Below, piece after piece: positions 1 to 6,207 of a stretch of DNA of 17,456 bases (positions are counted from its first letter, which is position 1; the number at the start of each line of letters is the position of its first letter). The notes under the pieces are model-generated. The model had not been told where the DNA came from. It worked only from the letters and a program-made list of their open reading frames with translations, and did not search any database. The stretch comes from Bacteroidales bacterium (lineage in GTDB: Bacteria; Bacteroidota; Bacteroidia; Bacteroidales; PUMT01): contig SKQJ01000266.1 of assembly GCA_007119075.1 (NCBI GenBank), positions 1-17,456 of the forward strand, read 5' to 3'. Position numbers and translations under genes: made by a program.

Positions 1-282
1 CCCGGACAGCGCAAAAATGCCTCCCTCATAAATCAGACTCTTCGGCAGGCAGCCCGGAAAAAGGAAGCAAAGGCAGGAGAAATCAGGCAATGGGTGACTG
101 ATGCCATAAACGAAAATCCTTGTCTGGGACTGGAATACTTTGAGATCGTCGACGCCCGGAACCTTCAGCCGGTAAGGGACGATGAATTCGTAACCGACGG
201 AATGATAGGATGTATTGCCATATACGCCGGCGATGTGCGTTTGATCGATAATGTTTTTTTTTGTAATTTTGCCGCGCTATGA
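1..282 (+). CDS. panC: Pantothenate synthetase (pantoate-beta-alanine ligase), C-terminal end only
   Basis: The 5' part of this gene lies outside the window; 93 codons remain, in frame from base 1 to a TGA at 280-282. PanC joins pantoate and beta-alanine with ATP to give pantothenate, the vitamin B5 precursor of coenzyme A, in the cytoplasm. What remains is the C-terminal subdomain: a basic helix, then YFEIVDARNLQPV and a final strand AGDVRLIDN, which match the usual end of PanC. The catalytic HxGH and KMSKS-like parts are not visible. The stop overlaps the panD start by 4 bp (ATGA), and PanD supplies the beta-alanine that PanC uses, which supports the call strongly. A run of nine T (254-262) lies in the last codons, so the extreme C-terminus could be sensitive to slippage or sequencing error. 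Confidence 0.9.
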   Translation, partial: PGQRKNASLINQTLRQAARKKEAKAGEIRQWVTDAINENPCLGLEYFEIVDARNLQPVRDDEFVTDGMIGCIAIYAGDVRLIDNVFFCNFAAL

Positions 283-632
283 TGATAGAGATACTTAAAT
301 CAAAAATCCACCGCGTAAGGGTCACTGAGGCAAACCTCAATTATGTGGGCAGCATAACCATTGACGAGGATCTTATGGATGCCGCGAATCTGATTGAAAA
401 CGAGAAGGTACAGATTGTCAACATCAATAATGGCGAACGCCTGGATACTTATGTCATCAAAGGCGAACGGGGCAGCGGGCAGATCGGCATGAACGGCCCG
501 GCAGCCAGGAAGGTTGCTATAGACGATATTATTATTATTATCTCATACGGGCTCATTGACAGCCGCGAGGCCAGATCATTTGAGCCTGTTCTCGTTTTCC
601 CCGATAGCGTCACAAACAAACTTATGTTCTGA
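279..632 (+). CDS. panD: Aspartate 1-decarboxylase proenzyme
   Basis: PanD decarboxylates L-aspartate to beta-alanine for pantothenate synthesis. The 117-residue product is close to the usual length (about 115-130). It starts MMIEILKSKIHRVRVTEANLNYVGSITID. The self-processing site Gly24-Ser25 falls exactly where it does in the family: the chain cleaves itself before Ser25 and the serine becomes the pyruvoyl cofactor. Family-typical features downstream include the stretch around GERGSGQIGMNGPAA (residues 62-76, GxIxxNGAAA-like) and the IIIIISYG strand, encoded by an ATT repeat near 528-542. The start overlaps the panC stop by 4 bp, implying translational coupling. The next gene begins within a few bases of this stop. 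Confidence 0.96.
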   Translation: MMIEILKSKIHRVRVTEANLNYVGSITIDEDLMDAANLIENEKVQIVNINNGERLDTYVIKGERGSGQIGMNGPAARKVAIDDIIIIISYGLIDSREARSFEPVLVFPDSVTNKLMF

Positions 633-633
633 T

Positions 634-1740
634 TTGAAAGAAAACCTGATCAGGGCCTTCAGGATCCTGTTATTTCTGGCCATAGGCGGTTTTTTCCTGT
701 TTCTGGCTTTCAGGGACGTTCCGCTGGAACATCTTGTTTCCGGACTAAAGGACGCCAGGTATGAATGGGTTTTTGTTTCGCTGCTGCTTGCCACCCTTGC
801 CTTCATCAGCCGTGCCATGAGATGGGTCCTGCTTATCGAGCCCCTCGGCTACAGGCCTTCAGTCAGAAATACCTTTTATGCCCTTATGACCGGCTATCTT
901 GCCAATTTTGTTCTGCCCCGGATAGGAGAAATAACCCGGTGCGGCTCCCTTAACCGTACCGACAGGATACCAGTGAGCTCGTTGCTGGGCACGGTAATAG
1001 TTGAACGGATTTCCGATTTCATTGTCCTTCTCCTGTTGGCCGCGCTGCTGTTTTTTATTGAGATAAATCTCCTGGGAGATTTCTTCTACAGCTATCTTAT
1101 AAGACCTGTTGCAGAGGCCGCTGCGGCACTGCTGGATCTGCACCTGGGCCTTTACATCCTTGTTGCTGCGCTTTTTATTATCCTGCTGGCAGCTTACCGC
1201 CTGTTTTCTGCATGGTTCAAAAAGCATAAAGCTTACCGGAAAATTATGCAGACATTTCAACGAATCGGCGAAGGGATGAAAAGCGTCATGAGGCTTGAGA
1301 AAAAGCAGGCCTTCCTGTTGCATACCGTTTTCATCTGGCTTATGTATGTGCTGATGACCTGGGCGGTGCTTATGGCGCTTCCCTCCACCGCTGGGCTTGG
1401 TGCCACCGGGGCTTTGTTTATACTTGTGGCGGGGGGCCTGGGAATGGCTGCGCCGGTGCAGGGCGGAATAGGGACCTATCACTGGATCGTGACGGTCGGG
1501 CTCGGAATCTACGGGATATCCAGGGAAGACGGATTGATATTTGCCACATTGTCTCACGAATCCCAGGCACTGCTCATGATAGCTCTCGGCTCATTTTCCA
1601 TGCTGATGGTTTTTTTAAAATGGAAAAGAGCGGGTTCGCAGGTAAAAACCGCCGTGACAGGGGACAGGCAGGGCCCTGAGAGGCAAAAGCCGGGAGGGGC
1701 TGCAGAGGGGCCTCAAAGGCCCCGTTCTGCCAGCGTTTAG
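634..1740 (+). CDS. Flippase-like integral membrane protein (MprF/lysylphosphatidylglycerol synthase transmembrane family, UPF0104)
   Basis: A very hydrophobic protein of about 368 residues with roughly eight membrane segments. It belongs to the transmembrane family shared with the flippase half of MprF and with AglD. Typical marks are the first segment RILLFLAIGGFFLFLAF, the region RAMRWVLLIEPLGY followed by GYLANFVLPRIGEITRCGSL, and VIVERISDFIVLL. The soluble lysyl-transferase domain of true MprF is absent, so no aminoacylation should be claimed; lipid or lipid-linked glycan transport is an inference. Start choice: the frame is open from a TTG at 556, but those 26 extra codons lie inside panD and look unrelated. 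A TTG at 634, one base after the panD stop, places the first membrane segment near the N-terminus as expected. The last 30 or so residues are a polar, Gly/Pro/Arg-rich tail encoded by a hairpin-rich stretch. This gene commonly sits between panD and radA in Bacteroidota (from memory). Confidence 0.85.
   Translation: MKENLIRAFRILLFLAIGGFFLFLAFRDVPLEHLVSGLKDARYEWVFVSLLLATLAFISRAMRWVLLIEPLGYRPSVRNTFYALMTGYLANFVLPRIGEITRCGSLNRTDRIPVSSLLGTVIVERISDFIVLLLLAALLFFIEINLLGDFFYSYLIRPVAEAAAALLDLHLGLYILVAALFIILLAAYRLFSAWFKKHKAYRKIMQTFQRIGEGMKSVMRLEKKQAFLLHTVFIWLMYVLMTWAVLMALPSTAGLGATGALFILVAGGLGMAAPVQGGIGTYHWIVTVGLGIYGISREDGLIFATLSHESQALLMIALGSFSMLMVFLKWKRAGSQVKTAVTGDRQGPERQKPGGAAEGPQRPRSASV
1699..1734 (+). 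terminator. Strong hairpin overlapping the 3' end of the flippase gene (possible attenuator)
   Basis: GGGGCCT (1707-1713) and AGGCCCC (1717-1723) form a 7-bp perfect stem with a CAA loop. GCAGA (1702-1706) pairs with TCTGC (1726-1730) across a 2-base bulge, and GCT/AGC (1699-1701/1732-1734) extends it. Only TTT follows before the TAG stop, so it lacks a proper U tract. It may slow ribosomes, protect mRNA ends or attenuate transcription before rfaE2. Its function is unproven. Confidence 0.4.
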
Positions 1741-1775
1741 CACATAATCCTTATTTTCAAACATATATCAGAGAG

Positions 1776-2270
1776 ATGCAGCTGAATATTATAAAAGAGA
1801 AGATCCTTTCGGATGAATCATTGCACAGAAAACTGGCTTTCTGGCGGTTCAGGGATTACCGGGTAGTCTTCACCAACGGCTGCTTTGACATATTGCACCT
1901 CGGCCACATTGATTATCTTGCCAGGGCCTCGGAGCTGGGCGATGTGCTGGTGGTGGGGCTCAATACAGACAAGTCGGTCAGGGCGCTGAAGGGCCCTCCA
2001 AGGCCCCTGCAGGATGAAACCAGCCGGTCGCTGCTGCTTGCCTCGCTTTCATTTGTCAGCGCGGTTGTTCTGTTTGATGAGGAAACACCCCTTGAGCTTA
2101 TCAGGGTTGTTCAGCCTGATGTGCTTGTAAAGGGCAGTGATTACAGGCCGGAGGAAATAGTGGGACATGACTTGGTGACCGGGGGCGGAGGAACCGTCGA
2201 AACCATCGACTTTGTAGAAGGTTATTCCACCTCGGCGATCATTAAAAAACTTTCCGGCTACTATGGCTAA
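1776..2270 (+). CDS. rfaE2: D-glycero-beta-D-manno-heptose 1-phosphate adenylyltransferase (RfaE2-type, stand-alone)
   Basis: A 164-residue nucleotidyltransferase of the cytidylyltransferase-like family. It transfers AMP from ATP to heptose-1-phosphate to give ADP-heptose for the LPS inner core. Visible motifs are FTNGCFDILHLGHI with the nucleotide-binding HxGH at residues 41-44, VVGLNTDKSVRALKGPPRP (residues 59-77), VLVKGSDY and the C-terminal YSTSAII that takes the place of the KMSKS-like loop. The kinase half found in bifunctional HldE is absent, so a separate RfaE1-type kinase should lie elsewhere. The gene starts 35 bp after the flippase gene and overlaps radA by 8 bp, so it is part of the same operon. 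FAD synthetase and glycerol-3-phosphate cytidylyltransferase are related alternatives, but the KGPPRP and VKGSDY signatures favour the heptose enzyme. Confidence 0.9.
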   Translation: MQLNIIKEKILSDESLHRKLAFWRFRDYRVVFTNGCFDILHLGHIDYLARASELGDVLVVGLNTDKSVRALKGPPRPLQDETSRSLLLASLSFVSAVVLFDEETPLELIRVVQPDVLVKGSDYRPEEIVGHDLVTGGGGTVETIDFVEGYSTSAIIKKLSGYYG

Positions 2271-3630
2271 GACAAAGACTGTATTTTTCTGCACCAGCTG
2301 CGGGGCCGAATCTCCCAAATGGCTTGGGCGATGCCCCTCGTGCAATGAGTGGAACACCTATACCGAAGAAAAGATCTCCCGCCCTGCCGGATCCCGGTCC
2401 CATCCCGGCAGCCATGGACGGATGCCTGAGCTGGTCTCCGATATAAAATCGGGCGACGAACCCCGCATCAAGCTCCACGGCAGCGAATTCAACAGGATAC
2501 TGGGCGGGGGACTGGTGCCCGGATCGGTCATCCTGATTGGGGGAGAGCCGGGCATAGGCAAATCCACCCTGGCCCTGCAGGTAGCCCTGCATACTCCCGA
2601 AGTCAAAACCCTCTATATTTCGGGCGAGGAAAGCAGCCGGCAGATAAAGCTGAGGGCCGATCGCATCGGCAGGGACGACGGAAATTGTTACATTCTGTGT
2701 GAAACCGGGCTTGAATCCATAACCGGCCATCTGAATAATCTGAAGCCCCGGCTGGTAATCGTCGATTCCATCCAGACCCTTCATACTGACCACATCGATT
2801 CTCCCGCCGGCAGCGTTTCTCAGATCAGGGAATCGGCCGGACAATTGCTGCGGTATGCCAAGGAATCTTCCGTACCTGTTCTTCTGATAGGACATATCAC
2901 CAAGGAAGGCGGCCTTGCGGGGCCAAAGGTGCTCGAACATATTGTCGATGTGGTGCTGCAGTTCGAGGGAGATCATAACCACCAGTACCGGGTGCTGCGC
3001 TCGCTGAAAAACAGATTCGGCTCTACTTCCGAGATCGGGCTGTATGAGATGCAGGGCGACGGGCTCAGGGAAGTCGACAATCCATCCGAGATACTTATTG
3101 CCGATCACCATGAAAGCGTGAGCGGCGTGGCCATATCGGCAATGGTTGACGGCATACGGCCTTTTCTGGTCGAAATCCAGGCGCTGGTGAGCTCGGCCGT
3201 ATACGGCAACCCCCAGAGATCTTCGACCGGCTTTGACCTTCGGAGACTGAGCATGCTGCTGGCGGTGCTCGAGAAAAGGGCGGGGTTCAGGCTTGCCTCC
3301 AAGGATGTTTTCCTGAATGTGGCCGGGGGACTGAAGGTTACCGATCCTGCCACCGACCTGGCGGTGATAAGTGCCGTCCTGTCTTCCGACACCGACCTGC
3401 CGGTTGCACAGGACACCTGCTTTGCGGGCGAAGTCGGCCTCTCGGGTGAAATAAGGCCGGTGGGCCGGCTGCAGCAAAGGATAGGCGAGGCGCAGAAAAT
3501 GGGATTCAAAAACATTGTGATCTCTTCATTCCACAAAAAGGACGCGCTTCCGGAAGGTCATAAGATCAATGTGATCCGGTGCGGCAAGATTGAGCATCTT
3601 TGCCGGCTTCTTTTTAAAACGGGCGGCTGA
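2263..3630 (+). CDS. radA: DNA repair protein RadA (Sms), RecA-like branch-migration helicase
   Basis: RadA is a hexameric DnaB-like ATPase that works with RecA on recombination intermediates. The 455-residue protein has the full family layout. An N-terminal C4 zinc finger (C10xxC13, C24xxC27) comes first. A RecA-like ATPase domain follows with Walker A GEPGIGKS at residues 94-101 and Walker B LVIVDS near 164-169. The RadA-specific KNRFG motif is at 249-253. A C-terminal Lon-protease-like domain ends the protein (from about residue 275; contains VFLNVAGGLKVTDPATDLA). Length matches the family (about 450-460). The ATG start lies inside the last codons of rfaE2 (8-bp overlap), which indicates translational coupling. 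It is the last gene of the panC-panD-flippase-rfaE2-radA operon and converges on the PBP gene. Confidence 0.97.
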   Translation: MAKTKTVFFCTSCGAESPKWLGRCPSCNEWNTYTEEKISRPAGSRSHPGSHGRMPELVSDIKSGDEPRIKLHGSEFNRILGGGLVPGSVILIGGEPGIGKSTLALQVALHTPEVKTLYISGEESSRQIKLRADRIGRDDGNCYILCETGLESITGHLNNLKPRLVIVDSIQTLHTDHIDSPAGSVSQIRESAGQLLRYAKESSVPVLLIGHITKEGGLAGPKVLEHIVDVVLQFEGDHNHQYRVLRSLKNRFGSTSEIGLYEMQGDGLREVDNPSEILIADHHESVSGVAISAMVDGIRPFLVEIQALVSSAVYGNPQRSSTGFDLRRLSMLLAVLEKRAGFRLASKDVFLNVAGGLKVTDPATDLAVISAVLSSDTDLPVAQDTCFAGEVGLSGEIRPVGRLQQRIGEAQKMGFKNIVISSFHKKDALPEGHKINVIRCGKIEHLCRLLFKTGG

Positions 3631-3654
3631 CAGTGGCTTCCAGCCAATCCGTCA
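3628..3654. terminator. Compact palindrome spanning the two convergent stop codons of radA and the PBP gene
   Basis: TGGCT (3634-3638) and AGCCA (3642-3646) form a 5-bp stem with a TCC loop. TGAC (3628-3631, containing the radA stop) pairs with GTCA (3651-3654, containing the PBP stop on the other strand), separated from the inner stem by short unpaired stretches. There is no U run on either side, so classical intrinsic termination is doubtful. It could work weakly in both directions. Confidence 0.35.
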
Positions 3655-6009
3655 GTAATTGAATTCGTCATACCGTCGCCGGGGCGACGACATAAAGGTG
3701 CGTTCGCAATCAAGATTTATGCTGAACCCTGGAGGTGCCTCGAAATTATCTTCGGGCGAGATGTCAAGAGAGGGGTCGGCATAAACTCTCTGCATGAATT
3801 CGGCCCATATCGGAAGGGACATATTGGCTCCCTGTCCTTGTGTTATATTGTTGAAACGGATACCCCGGTCCTCCCCGCCTGTCCATGCGCCGCCCACAAG
3901 CTGCGGAACAATGCCGATAAACCATCCGTCGGAAAAGTTCTGGGTGGTTCCCGTCTTGCCCGCCATCGGTCCCCTGAAGGCATACCTCCCCCTTAAACGG
4001 CGGCCTGTGCCTTCATTCACTACGGCTTGCAGAAGGTTTATCATAAGGTATGCAGCCTCCTCCGAAATAGCCTCTTCAATGCCAGGCTGAAAGGTAGCCA
4101 GCAGATTGCCATGCCGGTCCTCAATCCTGGTCACCATCAAAGGCTCATTGTGCACCCCTTTGTTTGCATAGGTGGCAAAGGCGCTCACCATCTCATAAAG
4201 CGAAATATCGGCAACGCCAAGAAAGACCGAAAGCACCGGCTCCATAGGGCTGCGGATGCCCATGCTTCGTGCAATATCAATGACTGCCGGAGGATTGAAC
4301 TGCCTCATCAGATAGGCAGAGATCTGGTTGATTGAATTGGACAGCCCCCATTTCAGGGTCACCATCTGGCCGTCAAATTCTGTTACGCTGGCATTCCTGG
4401 GGGTCCAGATAGTATCGTTGACCTCGAAAGAGTAAGGAATATTGGCTGCCATCGAGCAAGGAGTATACCCCTCCTGCATGGCAAGGGTATAGAGAAAAGG
4501 CTTGAAGATCGACCCAACCTGGTTCCTGCCTTGCATAACGTGATCAAATTTGAAGTGTTTGAAATCGGGGCCGCCCACATAAGCTTTTATGTGGCCGCTG
4601 GAAGGTTCTATGGCCATAAAACCGGAGCGCAGGAATCTTTTATAATATAGCACTGAATCCCTGGGTGTCATAAGGGTATCCACGTCTCCGTCCCAGGAGA
4701 AGACAGTCATCCGGGCAGGAGCATTAAATATTGTCATAATAGAGTCCCTTGATAACCCTGAACTTGCCAGAAATCGATAGCGGTCGGTATTGCGGATCGA
4801 CCTTTCCAGGTTCTGATCAACCTGCTCCGGGGTAAGATCATTTGAAAACGGAGCTCTCTGGTATGTTCTGCTTACCCGGTTGAATGCCAGCTGCAGGTCC
4901 TTGCCCAGGTGCGCCTCGAGAGCTTCCTCGGCATATGTCTGCATGCGGGAATCGATCGTTGTATGGATCCTGAGCCCGTCACGGTAAAGATTATAGGGAG
5001 ACCCGTCGGGCTTAAAATTCTTGTTTACCCATCCGTACAACGGATTATCGGCCCACTGGATTGAATCCTCCAGGTAACGGCTGTAGCTGCCATAATTTTG
5101 CCGCCTGGGTTCCGTGGCACCGATTATGAGCCGCAGCCGTTCACGAAAATAGGTGGCAAGGCCGATATTGTGGTCCTGCACCAGGTAGTCGAGCTCTATG
5201 GGCAGGGCAGAGATTGAATCATATTCGCTTCCGGAAATAAAGCCGTACCTGTTCATCTGACTGAGAACCACGTTCCTGCGGGCAAGTGAGTTATTGTAGT
5301 TCCTGACCGGGCTGAACCAGGTGGGAGCCTTAAGCAAGCCTACCAGCACAGCGGCCTCCTCGATCCTGAGCGAATCGGGGGTGGTGTTGAAGAATGTCCT
5401 TGCGGCGGTTTTGATCCCGAACGAATGGCTTCCGAAATCGACTGTATTGAGATACATTACCATTATCTCGTCCTTGGTATAGTTCCTTTCCAGCTTTACC
5501 GCCGTCACCCATTCCTTGAACTTGGTGATCCCCAGGCTGGCGTTCCTGCCAATGGCGGACCGGTACTGGGTAGTATCCCGGGGGAAAAGGTTCTTGGCCA
5601 GCTGCTGAGTGATGGTGCTGCCTCCGCCGGCATCCTGCCTGAGCAGGATAGACTTTACAAAAACCCGTGCAAGTCCCCGCCCGTCAATCCCGGCATGCTG
5701 GCGGAATCTAATATCTTCAGTGGCAAGCAGCGCATTTACGACATTTTCAGAAAGCTCGTCAAATTCGACATAGGTGCGGTTTTGCAGGTAATAGGGCCCG
5801 AGCAGCTCCCCGTCGGCCGAGAATACGTGGGAGGCAAGATTGTTCTGAGGGTTCTCAAGATCCTCAAAGGTGGGCATGAACCCCATCCTCCCGGTGGCAA
5901 TCAGGGAAAAGAGCATCACCAGTATCAGCAGGGGGAAAATAAATAATCCCCAGAGGGAAATCAGAATCACTCTGTCCCTTTTGACTGACTTGTTTTTTTC
6001 CTTATCCAT
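3652..6009 (-). CDS. Class A penicillin-binding protein 1A (bifunctional peptidoglycan glycosyltransferase/transpeptidase)
   Basis: This 785-residue enzyme polymerises lipid II and cross-links peptidoglycan in the periplasm, anchored to the inner membrane. A short basic cytoplasmic tail precedes one membrane helix (residues about 13-38). The GT51 glycosyltransferase domain follows, with catalytic Glu98 in ATEDIRFRQHAG and GGGSTITQQLAKNLF at 128-142. The transpeptidase domain has the nucleophile Ser500 in GSIFKP (SxxK 500-503), SxN in SNSINQ (559-561) and KTGTTQNFSDGW from 685. All three penicilloyl-enzyme motifs are intact, so the protein should be active and beta-lactam sensitive. The ATG start is well placed before the membrane helix. 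The gene is divergent from topA and convergent with radA. The C-terminus ends in an Arg-rich tail (SSPRRRYDEFNY) with no recognised extra domain. It is a ponA/mrcA-like protein; the exact symbol is not certain. Confidence 0.96.
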   Translation of the reverse strand: MDKEKNKSVKRDRVILISLWGLFIFPLLILVMLFSLIATGRMGFMPTFEDLENPQNNLASHVFSADGELLGPYYLQNRTYVEFDELSENVVNALLATEDIRFRQHAGIDGRGLARVFVKSILLRQDAGGGSTITQQLAKNLFPRDTTQYRSAIGRNASLGITKFKEWVTAVKLERNYTKDEIMVMYLNTVDFGSHSFGIKTAARTFFNTTPDSLRIEEAAVLVGLLKAPTWFSPVRNYNNSLARRNVVLSQMNRYGFISGSEYDSISALPIELDYLVQDHNIGLATYFRERLRLIIGATEPRRQNYGSYSRYLEDSIQWADNPLYGWVNKNFKPDGSPYNLYRDGLRIHTTIDSRMQTYAEEALEAHLGKDLQLAFNRVSRTYQRAPFSNDLTPEQVDQNLERSIRNTDRYRFLASSGLSRDSIMTIFNAPARMTVFSWDGDVDTLMTPRDSVLYYKRFLRSGFMAIEPSSGHIKAYVGGPDFKHFKFDHVMQGRNQVGSIFKPFLYTLAMQEGYTPCSMAANIPYSFEVNDTIWTPRNASVTEFDGQMVTLKWGLSNSINQISAYLMRQFNPPAVIDIARSMGIRSPMEPVLSVFLGVADISLYEMVSAFATYANKGVHNEPLMVTRIEDRHGNLLATFQPGIEEAISEEAAYLMINLLQAVVNEGTGRRLRGRYAFRGPMAGKTGTTQNFSDGWFIGIVPQLVGGAWTGGEDRGIRFNNITQGQGANMSLPIWAEFMQRVYADPSLDISPEDNFEAPPGFSINLDCERTFMSSPRRRYDEFNY

Positions 6010-6115
6010 CCCTAACTTTAAACATGAACGCCTGTGACATTGTTAGTAAGGCCAACAGGAAATTTAACTGTTTAAAAACGACCCGAAATAACTGATAATA
6101 ATAAAACAGCCGGCA

Positions 6116-6131
6116 CAAAAATACAAAACTA
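6116..6131 (-). promoter_or_regulatory. Candidate Bacteroidota -7 boxes for the PBP 1A gene
   Basis: Read on the - strand, TATTTTTG (6123 to 6116) and TAGTTTTG (6131 to 6124) both match the phylum consensus TAnnTTTG and lie back to back about 107-122 bp upstream of the PBP start. No good TTTG -33 element is seen at the right distance for either. The region is AT-rich, so chance matches are possible. Confidence 0.4.
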
Positions 6132-6142
6132 TTTATTAAAGT

Positions 6143-6174
6143 TTTGACGTTACCGGGCCAAATGCTTTACTTTG
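6143..6174 (+). promoter_or_regulatory. Candidate promoter of topA (-33 TTTG, -7 TTACTTTG)
   Basis: TTTG at 6143-6146 is followed 20 bp later by TTACTTTG at 6167-6174, one mismatch from TAnnTTTG. The spacing fits the Bacteroidota sigma factor. Transcription would start near 6181, about 27 bp before the topA ATG. It sits back to back with the candidate PBP promoter in the 198-bp divergent spacer. Confidence 0.5.
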
Positions 6175-6207
6175 TGCATTTTTAACACATATCCAAACCA
6201 TAGCAGA

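Noticed and set aside
528..542. ATT trinucleotide repeat in panD as a microsatellite switch
   Set aside because: It encodes the isoleucine-rich strand normal for PanD and length changes of three bases would keep the frame.
859..1557. Long - strand open frame (232 codons) opposite the flippase-like gene
   Set aside because: It lies wholly antisense to a clearly recognised membrane protein, and its translation is rich in Gln/His/Arg/Lys without domain-like structure; a shadow frame.
634..1740. Annotation as a lysylphosphatidylglycerol synthase enzyme
   Set aside because: Only the membrane part is present; the C-terminal aminoacyl-transfer domain is missing, so lysyl transfer cannot be supported.
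2242..3477. Long - strand open frame (411 codons) opposite radA
   Set aside because: radA has every family motif in the + frame. The antisense translation resembles other shadow frames and shows no known motif.
6172..6207. Upstream TTG extension of topA
   Set aside because: The added 12 residues are unrelated to TopA, and the TTG overlaps the candidate -7 box; the ATG at 6208 gives the canonical N-terminus.
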